From positions 4,002,001 to 4,066,000 of the forward strand of contig NZ_CP133548.1 of assembly GCF_031198435.1 (NCBI RefSeq): 64,000 nucleotides of DNA, read 5' to 3'. Numbering within the stretch: position 1 is the stretch's first letter; each line of letters begins with the position of its first letter. The DNA comes from Pleionea litopenaei (GTDB taxonomy: Bacteria > Pseudomonadota > Gammaproteobacteria > Enterobacterales > Kangiellaceae). Of this stretch, positions 11,001-17,179 are shown one piece after another. The position numbers and the translations under genes are program-made. The notes under the pieces are model-generated. The model ran no database searches, was not told the origin of the DNA, and saw only the letters and a list, made by a program, of their open reading frames with translations.

Positions 11001-11404
11001 AAACCGTAACGGCTGCACTGACGCAAGGTGAACACACCATTCGTTTAGAGTATGTCAAAAATGCGTTCATGAGTTCTAAAGTTGACCGTGTTTCTATCGA
11101 CAACTTAATGTACCTAGCGCCGGATGTAGATTCTGATGGCGATGGCTTGAGCAATGGTGAAGAGGTGAATACCTACGGTACTGATCCAATGAGCACTGAC
11201 TCAGATGGTGACGGTATTGCTGACGGCGCAGAAGTCGCAGCGGGTACTAACCCAGCTAAGCGTGACACTGATAACGATGGCGTAGCGGATGGTGACGATT
11301 TGTTCCCAACTGACGCAAGCCGTTGGTCAAACAGTGACAGCGGTAGTGCATACTTCTTGTTATTGATGATGGCTGCCTTTGCAGGACTTCGTCGTCGCAA
11401 ATAG
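8009..11404 (+). CDS. Secreted M4-family (thermolysin-like) zinc metalloprotease with TSP3 repeats and C-terminal sorting-like tail
   Basis: An exported endopeptidase of 1131 residues. Order: signal peptide (1-22, cleavage after ANA), FTP/PepSY-type propeptide (~50-205), M4 catalytic domain (~215-510), then two units each made of acidic calcium-binding TSP3-type repeats (DxDxDGxxD) and a ~110-residue beta-sandwich domain (about 640-775 and 905-1035), and further TSP3 repeats. The HEISH zinc motif is at 351-355, the third zinc ligand Glu375 is in GGMNEAFSD, and the catalytic His434 is in DVHYSSGVYN. The extreme C-terminus is a Ser/Gly stretch, a hydrophobic helix and LRRRK, resembling GlyGly-CTERM tails processed by rhombosortase. 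That last point is inference. Confidence 0.93.
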   Translation: MKKSLLWTSVISAMAVGMTANAAERVALSNVNIELDQLAKNGTVGTQSLKKHFKLSKDHSFSKISEKSDFKGNQHKRIQQSYKGVRVFGQQVTQHSKVKLGKDYFAGHVITDIDKDLKGNVTPKLSTTDVIASLKSKVESKFGKWTNYERENTELVVYFDERFNKAFLAYHVELMAQDEKGHVVRRMFIVDANSDRIIKHWNALQHFDITGPGGNEKTGQYQYGTDYPALDGTDDGNGGTCYLENANVRAVDLANTTNTSNNTPYEFACSENTYKAINGAYSPINDAFYFGNVAFDMFDEWYQTAPLPFQLSMKVHYGNGYENAFWDGQAMTFGDGASTFYPLVDINVSVHEISHGFTDFNSDLIYSGESGGMNEAFSDIAGEAGEYFWKGSVDWFIGGDIMKNGDGLRFFETPSLDGRSIDHFDDYYSGMDVHYSSGVYNRGYYLLSNMEGWDPRKAFDIFVHANQNYWTPSSTMAEGACGLIESATDLEYDWISVYVAMSAVGAVCENSSTDTDNDTMSDISEIIIGFDFEDPADANADFDGDGIINKVEMLKGFDPKDTDSDDDGLSDDEEYNLYATDVINADTDADGMPDGYEVANGFNPLNDNDAMQDADSDGVSNVGEYLDGTDPNDANSVRMPPAYSLYDFEDQSVADFPISIYADYPLEISSTYAASGMYSLASPDMTHNEWGGSDITFVSEEGTMSFDLKISTESGWDYFYLAIDGALAFELSGEYDWVTISGPIAAGQHTISFIYAKDGSVSSGEDKIWVDNFYYPGYVRDDDADGMDDAWETNNGLNPADNADAALDADNDGLTNLEEYQAGSNPNVADTDNDGLTDSEEVDTHMTNPAAWDTDGDGVSDKDEVDNGLDPLVAGTDGEDDLDNDGFINRTESKYGSDLNDASSMPAAVAYLVESFNDGNTQAEWTSSTPESFSIQNGRLYSEPLSNDKVASIEVTDVFMAGELSFKANVDTEENVDKMRLLIDGVVVSELTGQLNDQTVTAALTQGEHTIRLEYVKNAFMSSKVDRVSIDNLMYLAPDVDSDGDGLSNGEEVNTYGTDPMSTDSDGDGIADGAEVAAGTNPAKRDTDNDGVADGDDLFPTDASRWSNSDSGSAYFLLLMMAAFAGLRRRK

Positions 11405-11425
11405 AAGCTTGTTGCAATGAAAGAG

Positions 11426-11452
11426 AAGGGCATCGTAAGATGCCCTTTTTTT
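11426..11452 (+). terminator. Rho-independent terminator of the M4 protease gene
   Basis: A 9-bp perfect stem AAGGGCATC / GATGCCCTT with loop GTAA is followed by an uninterrupted T-run to 11452. It begins 21 bp after the protease stop codon. Confidence 0.92.
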
Positions 11453-11556
11453 ATGGCAGATCATTAAGTGACGAGCGTATACCGTTAACGTTTTTTACCT
11501 GAAAAGCGTTTGCGGCCGTTAACTTAATTATTTATTGGAACGGGTTTGTTTAGGGC

Positions 11557-12396
11557 ATGAGTATGAATGCTGAAGAATTAATTAAAAGCGCAGTGTCAAC
11601 ATTTCCTGATCCCGATACCGCCAAGTTAGACGCTGAAATTCTAGTGTGTCATAGTTTGAAAAAACCACGCAGTTGGTTGAGAGCGTTTGCACGAGATGAG
11701 CTAACCCGTGAACAAGTCGCTGACATTCAGCAAGTATTTAAACGACGAATTCAAGGCGAACCCGTGGCCTATATTTTAGGTGAATGGGAATTTTTCTCGC
11801 TGCCGTTAAAAGTGACACCGGCCACTTTAATTCCAAGGCCAGAAACGGAGAGTTTGGTCGAAAAAGCGATTGCTTTGTTGGTTGATCGTCCAGTCGTCAA
11901 TATTATTGATTTAGGCACCGGCACTGGCGCTATTGCACTCGCATTGGCGAGTAATTTACCACAAGCCTCCGTTAGCGCTACGGACTTTAGTAAAGAAGCA
12001 TTAAGCGTTGCTCAATTGAATGCACAATCTTTAGGTTTACCAGTGACCTTTTATCAAGGAAGTTGGTTTCAGGCAGTACCAAGCAATGCAACTTTTGATT
12101 TGATAATTAGCAACCCACCCTATGTTGCAAATGATGACCCTCATATGACTCAAGGCGACCTTCCTTTTGAGCCGGTTACCGCGTTAACTGCAGGCGACGA
12201 TGAGTTTGCCGATTTAGACGAAATCATTCGTGATGCAGCTAACTTTTTGAATCGACAAGGGTGGTTAATGGTTGAGCATGGTTACTATCAAGGCGCTCGT
12301 GTCGTCGAGCTATTTAAAGCAGCAGGCTTTACTAAAGTTCAGACCGAGAAAGATTTATCGGGTAATGATCGGTTTACTTTAGGACAGTTCAATTAA
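11557..12396 (+). CDS. prmC: Release factor glutamine N5-methyltransferase
   Basis: Methylates the GGQ glutamine of RF1/RF2 using S-adenosylmethionine, which speeds peptide release. The 279-residue protein has the N-terminal helical domain with the RIQGEPVAYILG motif, the SAM loop DLGTGTGAIAL near residue 119, and the substrate-glutamine motif NPPY at 186-189. In most gammaproteobacteria it follows prfA directly. Here it has its own upstream region after the protease terminator. The mosaic repeat array begins 45 bp after its stop. Confidence 0.97.
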   Translation: MSMNAEELIKSAVSTFPDPDTAKLDAEILVCHSLKKPRSWLRAFARDELTREQVADIQQVFKRRIQGEPVAYILGEWEFFSLPLKVTPATLIPRPETESLVEKAIALLVDRPVVNIIDLGTGTGAIALALASNLPQASVSATDFSKEALSVAQLNAQSLGLPVTFYQGSWFQAVPSNATFDLIISNPPYVANDDPHMTQGDLPFEPVTALTAGDDEFADLDEIIRDAANFLNRQGWLMVEHGYYQGARVVELFKAAGFTKVQTEKDLSGNDRFTLGQFN

Positions 12397-12440
12397 GCTT
12401 TTCTCATCTGCTTAATAGATCAGTGAATAGAAACTAACGT

Positions 12441-12879
12441 GTTAATGCTTAATTGCAGGTTTCGCCTGCTGGCGACGGACTTTTGTCAATCGATGAACTT
12501 TTCTCTATCAAGTCATAGTCCGGAAAAAATCTATTGCTCAGAGATTATTTGTCCCGCCATCCCTGGCGAGCCATCACCTCGATCACAAGGCTGTTCGGGC
12601 ATCATCAAGTCGCGAAAGAATGCGTGCGATGTTGAGGTTGAGTGAAGCGACTGTGACGCAGTGAGTGACGATAGGCCTCACGGTCATGAAACAACAGGGA
12701 CGTTGCTTCAAGTTCACTCGGCTCAGGAAGAGCCTAGTGAACGGTGACCGAAAGAGGGCTGTTGACACTCGGTACCCGAAGGGCCAGTCACTGGAGCGGA
12801 GGGCACTTTGCCTTCTTTGGTGCTCCTGCCAAAGAAGGTCGCCGTCGGGCGAAACGCGATTTGAAACTTAAATGAAAGC
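12441..12879. repeat. Repeat unit 1 (head h1, middle A, tail X)
   Basis: First unit, 439 bp. It lacks the left arm of the unit-junction inverted repeat because it abuts prmC's flank. Head h1 pairs CGGACT (12476-12481) with AGTCCG (12517-12522). Middle A includes GCCATCCCTGGC. Tail X contains the near-perfect GTTCACT..AGTGAAC stem and the CCTTCTTTGG/CCAAAGAAGG hairpin. Confidence 0.85.
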
Positions 12880-12915
12880 GTTAATCCTCAATTGCAGGTT
12901 TCGCCTGCTGGCGAC
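12838..12915. repeat. Inverted repeat at a unit junction (example; recurs at every junction)
   Basis: Left arm GTCGCC-GTC-GGGCGAAAC (12838-12855) and right arm GTTTCGCCT-GCT-GGCGAC (12898-12915) are reverse complements apart from the central triplet and one G-T pair. They flank a 42-bp AT-rich spacer. The same structure spans each boundary between consecutive units. Confidence 0.85.
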
Positions 12916-13374
12916 GGCCTTTTGTCAGACGATACAAAAGCCCGGAAAAAATCTGTGCTCCTGTGACTCAGCCCTTGCGGGTACTCTGTGTCTTCTCATC
13001 TCTTGTTGCGCCATCGTCTACGCTCGTCCTGAGCGGAGCCGATTGACGCCGGCATCCATGCCGCCGTCCGCAGTCGAGTTGTTCATTCACAGGCTGACTC
13101 AAAGTCGCGAAAGAATGCGTGCGATGTTGAGGTTGAGTAAAGCGACTGTGACGCAGCGAGTGACGATAGACCTCGCGGTAATGAAGCAACAGGGAAGTTG
13201 CTTCAAGTTCGCTCGGCTCAGGAAGAGCCTAGTGAACGGTGACCGAAAGAGGGCTGTTGGCACTCGGTACCCGAAGGGCCAGTCACTGGAGCGGAGGGCA
13301 TTTTGCCTTCTTTGGTGCTCATGCCAAAGAAGGTCGCCGTCGGGCGAAACGCGATTTGAAACTTAAATGAAAGC
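12880..13374. repeat. Repeat unit 2 (head h2, middle B, tail X)
   Basis: A 495-bp unit. Middle B has the small hairpins CGCTCgtcctGAGCG and CGGCATccATGCCG. Positions 12872-13366 are identical to 14876-15370 in unit 6. Confidence 0.88.
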
Positions 13375-13871
13375 GTTAATCCTCAATTGCAGGTTTCGCC
13401 TGCTGGCGACGGCCTTTTGTCAGACGATACAAAAGCCCAGAAAAAATCTGTGCTCCTGTGAGTCAGCCCTTGCGGGTACCCTGTGACTTCTCATCTCTTG
13501 TTGCGCCATCGTCTACGCTCGTCCTGAGCGGAGACGATTGAGGCCGGCATCCATGCCGCCGTCCGCAGTCGAGTTGTTCATTCACAGGCTGACTCAAAGT
13601 CGCGGAAAACCCTTGCGTTTAGTCTTCTCTTTTTGGAATGTTCCCGAGAGCGGTTAGCAGAAAGCGGTATCAACAAACCTTGCAGAACTGATCCACTTTA
13701 GTAGGAAAGATTGTCGAGTCAATTGAGAGCTTGAGCTTTCATTTAAAGCGGAAACTCATACGAAACCCTGCTCCCGCGGCTAGCGGAAAGGGCGTTTTTG
13801 CTTACTTTTATCGCTCGAGATAAAAGTGAGTCGCCGTTGGGCGAAACGCGATTTGAAACTTAAATGTAAGC
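13375..13871. repeat. Repeat unit 3 (head h2, middle B, tail Y)
   Basis: A 497-bp unit. Middle B is bounded by the inverted pair TGAGTCAGCC / GGCTGACTCA. Tail Y replaces X and ends in a different hairpin, ACTTTTATC/GATAAAAGT, directly before the shared TCGCCGT..GGGCGAAAC end. Confidence 0.88.
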
Positions 13872-14369
13872 GCTAATCCTCAATTGCAGGTTTCGCCTGC
13901 TGGCGACGGACTTTTGTCAGACGATACAAAAGTCCGGAAAAAATCTGTTGCTCCGAGATGAAGGCCTACGGCTTCCCCGAACACCCTTGAGCCCCAAAGG
14001 GTGAACATAATCTATTCGCTCCAGCTCAGAGATTATTTGTCCCGCCATCCCTGGCGAGCCATCACCTCGGTCACAAGGCTATTCGGGCATCATCAAGTCG
14101 CGGAAAACCCTTGCGTTTAGTCTTTTCTTTTTGGAATGTTTCCGAGAGCGGTTAGCAGAAAGCTGTATCAACAAACCTTGCAAAACTGATCCGCTTTAGT
14201 GGGAAAGATTGTCGAGTCAATGGAGAGCTTGAGTTTTAATTTAAAGCGGAAACTCATACGAAACCCTGCCCCCGCGGCTAGCGGAAAGGGCGTTTTTGCT
14301 TACTTTTATCGCTCGAGATAAAAGTGAGTCGCCGTCGGGCGAAACGCGATTTGAAACTTAAATGAAAGC
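13872..14369. repeat. Repeat unit 4 (head h2, longer middle A, tail Y)
   Basis: A 498-bp unit. The head forms a perfect 11-bp stem, CGGACTTTTGT (13907-13917) with ACAAAAGTCCG (13926-13936). Middle A is extended by about 80 bp that include the hairpin CACCCTT..AAGGGTG. Confidence 0.85.
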
Positions 14370-14883
14370 GCTAATCCTTAATTGCAGGTTTCGCCTGCTG
14401 GCGACAGTCTTTTGTCAGGCGATGGACTTTTTTCTATCAAATCATAGACTGAAAAAAAAATCTGTGCTCCTGTGAGTCAGCCCTTGCGGGTACCCTGTGA
14501 CTTCTTAACTCTTGTTGCGCCATCGTCTACGCTCGTCCTGAGCGGAGCCGATTGACGCCGGCATCCATGCCGCCGTCCGCAGTCGAGTTGTTCAGTCACA
14601 GGCTGACTCAAAGTCGCGAAAGAATGGGTTCGAAGTTGAGGTTGAGTAAAGCGACTGTGACGCAGCGAGTGACGATAGGCCTCGCGGTGATGAAGCAACA
14701 GGGACGTTGCTTCAAGTTCACTCGGCTCAGGAAGAGCCTAGTGAACGGTGACCGAAAGAGGGCTGTTGGCACTCGGTACCCGAAGGGCTAGTCACTGGAG
14801 CGGAGGGCACTTTGCCTTCTTTGGTGCTCCTGCCAAAGAAGGTCGCCGTCGGGCGAAACGCGATTTGAAACTTAAATGAAAGC
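14370..14883. repeat. Repeat unit 5 (head h1, middle B, tail X)
   Basis: A 514-bp unit. Head h1 pairs CAGTCT (14405-14410) with AGACTG (14446-14451), a different sequence from unit 1 but the same pairing. Tail X keeps the GTTCACT..AGTGAAC stem. Confidence 0.85.
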
Positions 14884-15378
14884 GTTAATCCTCAATTGCA
14901 GGTTTCGCCTGCTGGCGACGGCCTTTTGTCAGACGATACAAAAGCCCGGAAAAAATCTGTGCTCCTGTGACTCAGCCCTTGCGGGTACTCTGTGTCTTCT
15001 CATCTCTTGTTGCGCCATCGTCTACGCTCGTCCTGAGCGGAGCCGATTGACGCCGGCATCCATGCCGCCGTCCGCAGTCGAGTTGTTCATTCACAGGCTG
15101 ACTCAAAGTCGCGAAAGAATGCGTGCGATGTTGAGGTTGAGTAAAGCGACTGTGACGCAGCGAGTGACGATAGACCTCGCGGTAATGAAGCAACAGGGAA
15201 GTTGCTTCAAGTTCGCTCGGCTCAGGAAGAGCCTAGTGAACGGTGACCGAAAGAGGGCTGTTGGCACTCGGTACCCGAAGGGCCAGTCACTGGAGCGGAG
15301 GGCATTTTGCCTTCTTTGGTGCTCATGCCAAAGAAGGTCGCCGTCGGGCGAAACGCGATTTGAAACTTAAACGTAAGC
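14884..15378. repeat. Repeat unit 6 (head h2, middle B, tail X), twin of unit 2
   Basis: A 495-bp unit identical to unit 2 except in the last few bases (AAACGTAAGC in place of AAATGAAAGC). The distance to unit 2 is 2004 bp. Confidence 0.88.
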
Positions 15379-15421
15379 GTTAATGCTTAATTGCTGGATT
15401 TGTATTCTAAGATTCATTCAT

Positions 15422-15503
15422 AAGGCCAGTCACTGGAGCGGAGGGCACTTTGCCTTCTTTGGAGCTCCTGGCAAAGAAGGTCGCCGTCGGGCGAAATGCG
15501 AAT
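15422..15503. repeat. Partial tail-X fragment closing the array
   Basis: An isolated copy of the last ~80 bp of tail X: AGGCCAGTCACTGGAGCGG, the CTTCTTTGG/CCAAAGAAG-type hairpin (slightly eroded) and the GTCGCCGTCGGGCGAAA end. It is separated from unit 6 by about 45 bp containing a degenerate unit start (TTAATGCTTAATTGCTGG). Confidence 0.8.
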
Positions 15504-15522
15504 TTAAATCTAAGGTTCCTGC

Positions 15523-15551
15523 TTGACATCTTTAAGCAGATAAAATATAAA
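15523..15551 (+). promoter_or_regulatory. Strong sigma-70-type promoter
   Basis: A perfect -35 TTGACA (15523-15528), a 17-bp spacer and -10 TATAAA (15546-15551). It immediately abuts the Fur palindrome and drives the gene at 15596. Confidence 0.85.
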
Positions 15552-15567
15552 TGATAATCATTATCAT
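15551..15567 (+). promoter_or_regulatory. Fur box (iron-responsive operator)
   Basis: ATGATAATCATTATCAT is a perfect 8-bp-arm palindrome around a central C and matches the core of the classical Fur consensus. It starts on the last base of the -10 element and covers the expected transcription start, so iron-loaded Fur should block transcription of the gene at 15596. Confidence 0.9.
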
Positions 15568-15595
15568 CTGTATCTTAAGAACTCAAGGAGCCGAA

Positions 15596-16135
15596 ATGCC
15601 ACGATGCGGCCTAAATGATTCAGCAATCGAAGGTGCAACCGACGAAGCACTGGTGTGTTGGGAACGGCTTACATTGCAGGCAGATGCTGCCTATCAAAAA
15701 AAGCTGCTTAAGCCAGCGTTTGATTATTTTTTACAGTCGCAGACAGTCATTGCTGACCGACTCAACGGACGAGGAAAAGTCTCCGCTGAGCACATACGGT
15801 GTTTTGTATTGGCTTGTCAAAACACTGCTTTTGTTGCTCAAAAATTACATCGGCGTCATTTGTGCGAATACTATTATCGGCAGAGTTATCGGCGACTCGA
15901 AGCGTTTTTAGAAAGTGATGCCCGAGGTCTTCGATTGCGCCAAGTCTTGTGTTTTGAAATTAACTTAGCGCAACGAAAGTACGCTGAATATTTGTACCGC
16001 CGCGACCGAAATGGTGAAACATCATTAAGTAAAGAGTTTCACCGAATAGTCAGGCGAATGTTTCAAAGTCGATGGCGAGAGAGTTCGGCGGCAGCCAATA
16101 ACTCTTGGATACCGCAAGCAAAACAGAGCGGCTAA
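15596..16135 (+). CDS. Hypothetical helical protein, Fur-regulated
   Basis: A 179-residue cytoplasmic protein with no signal peptide that I do not recognise. It is mostly alpha-helical, with a TPR-like rhythm (WERLTLQADAAYQKKLLKPAFDYFLQS, then HLCEYYYRQSYRRLE). It is rich in Arg, Tyr and Cys and ends in a basic, Ser/Ala-rich tail. The start is ATG at 15596 with AAGGAG 5 bases before it. A longer frame would begin inside the Fur box and is not credible. The gene stands alone: the repeat array is upstream and a convergent methyltransferase lies 3 bp downstream. The promoter implies expression during iron limitation. Its role is unknown; it may be an intracellular partner protein rather than a transporter. 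Confidence 0.75.
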   Translation: MPRCGLNDSAIEGATDEALVCWERLTLQADAAYQKKLLKPAFDYFLQSQTVIADRLNGRGKVSAEHIRCFVLACQNTAFVAQKLHRRHLCEYYYRQSYRRLEAFLESDARGLRLRQVLCFEINLAQRKYAEYLYRRDRNGETSLSKEFHRIVRRMFQSRWRESSAAANNSWIPQAKQSG

Positions 16136-16138
16136 AAA

Positions 16139-16789
16139 TTAGTTGGCCTTTTTACTTGTTTTTGGTTTTAGGTCGAGCACGTAACCATCGAAGTACTCAG
16201 GATCACAGACATACCACTCTCTTAAATCAACTTTCGCGAAATTTTGACATCGCTCAGCCAAATCCAAAAAAGGTTGCCGACCGGGATCGGCTAATAAAAT
16301 TCGCTTAACCCCAGCCCCGAGTGCGCGCTTAAACAGTTTTTCTAGCTTAACGGCTAAGTCGTCCCAGAAACAAATGTCAGCACCAATCATTAAGTTGTAT
16401 TGCGCAAGGTGGCGTGCAGTGAGCTTTTCGTAGCTTCGTCGAGACTCTTTGATGGTAACGTCGTTGAGCGCTGCTTGAACTTCGAGGTAGGGGAACACGT
16501 TGTCATCGATATCTAATCCGGTGACTGACTTGGCGCCATTTTTTTTGCAGTATATTGACGCGGCTCCCCAGCCACATCCAAGCTCGATGACGTCCGATGA
16601 ACGCTTAATAATATTATGAGTTTGAAAGTAATCCATTAATAAGAAGCTAGAGGACCAAGTCTTGTGGCCATGTACATTTGGCTCATAACACTTTTTTAAT
16701 TGCTTAACGAGACGATGTTTGTTTTCTAATAATAAAATATTAAATACATTAAACAGGTTTTCTTCAGGTAACTCGAAAACTTCTGGCAC
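16139..16789 (-). CDS. Class I SAM-dependent methyltransferase
   Basis: A 216-residue Rossmann-fold methyltransferase. Motif I is ELGCGWGAASIYC near residue 69, followed by the acidic loop TGLDIDDN. The next conserved region, LMIGADICFWDDL, places it near the METTL/Methyltransf_16 and PrmA-like protein methyltransferases. The preceding KTWSSSFLLMDYF segment fits that group (substrate-side helix). The substrate is unknown. The start is GTG with AAGGAG 7 bases upstream. It is convergent with the Fur-regulated gene, separated by 3 bp. Confidence 0.82.
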   Translation of the reverse strand: MPEVFELPEENLFNVFNILLLENKHRLVKQLKKCYEPNVHGHKTWSSSFLLMDYFQTHNIIKRSSDVIELGCGWGAASIYCKKNGAKSVTGLDIDDNVFPYLEVQAALNDVTIKESRRSYEKLTARHLAQYNLMIGADICFWDDLAVKLEKLFKRALGAGVKRILLADPGRQPFLDLAERCQNFAKVDLREWYVCDPEYFDGYVLDLKPKTSKKAN

Positions 16790-17179
16790 GTCTTGCTCCT
16801 TACATGATGTTTTTCAGATCAATATGTTTGTCAGATCAATTTAGCTTAAAGTAAGTCTTATTTTTAGACGATAACACTGTCGCTTTTGGTCGTTATCTTA
16901 CTGTAGCTCACCAAAGACAGAATGAGTTTAACCCACATATGTTCCAAATAACCACTCACTGGCTAAAGTCAATATCGACTCCATAGTAAAGATATAATAA
17001 AGTGTTTGTGGATCGCTGCCAATCGGTAATTGCCCGATCGAGCCTCTGTGAGGTTTTAGCGATTATTTAAAATAATCGGTCGTGACGAATAATGAGTAGT
17101 GATCCTTTCTCATGCCGAGTGAATTTAACGATGAGAGTGTTTTTTCGAATGTGGTTAACAATGGAGCAAACCTAATAGA
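16790..17179. other. Intergenic region upstream of the LacI gene
   Basis: About 390 bp between two divergent genes. It contains a 10-bp direct repeat CAGATCAAT-type (around 16816 and 16832) near the methyltransferase start and the palindrome at 17060-17078. No coding frame or RNA gene is recognised. Confidence 0.6.
17060..17078. promoter_or_regulatory. Palindrome upstream of lacI-type regulator, candidate operator
   Basis: CGATTATTT-A-AAATAATCG has perfect 9-bp arms around one base and sits about 100 bp before the regulator gene. Its left half plus TAA (CGATTATTTAA) recurs just upstream of the GPH transporter start (around 19547). It may be an autoregulatory site or the site of another regulator; it differs from the GAAAGCGCTTTC operators of this locus. 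Confidence 0.45.

Larger units (their letters stand above)
12441..15503. repeat. Mosaic array of six ~440-515 bp structured repeats plus partial end copies
   Basis: A gene-free stretch of about 3.1 kb made of units starting at 12441, 12880, 13375, 13872, 14370 and 14884, with partial fragments from 15379. All units share a 5' end (GTTAAT..AATTGCAGGTTTCGCCTG), a poly-A joint before ATCTG, an AGTCGCG joint, and a 3' end (GTCGCCGTCGGGCGAAAC..). Between these, each position carries one of two alternative segments, so units are different combinations of the same modules. The array is dense in hairpins. Open frames of 60-164 codons run through it but look like by-products. I recall similar tail sequences between genes in other gammaproteobacteria, but cannot verify this here. 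Confidence 0.9.

Noticed and set aside
4086-12396. Genomic island between prfA and prmC
   Set aside because: No integrase, transposase, direct repeats or tRNA boundary seen. A simple gene-order difference is the safer reading.
12872-15370. Open frames of 60-164 codons in the repeat array, including two identical 164-codon frames
   Set aside because: They run through repeat modules and hairpins, have no ribosome sites, restart in every copy including other frames and strands, and their product (for example a tail reading RRSPSGETRFET) is low-plausibility. They follow from the repeat, not from coding selection.
12441-15503. Integron cassette array
   Set aside because: Unit lengths and hairpin junctions look superficially similar, but there is no integrase, no attC core pair at the ends, cassettes hold no genes, and exchange occurs at several internal joints.
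12441-15503. CRISPR array
   Set aside because: Repeats are ~500 bp, not ~30 bp, the variable parts are shared modules rather than unique spacers, and no cas genes are present.
15551-15595. Start of the Fur-regulated gene at 15551 (product beginning with a run of Ile)
   Set aside because: That ATG lies inside the Fur box at the expected transcription start. The ATG at 15596 has a proper AAGGAG.
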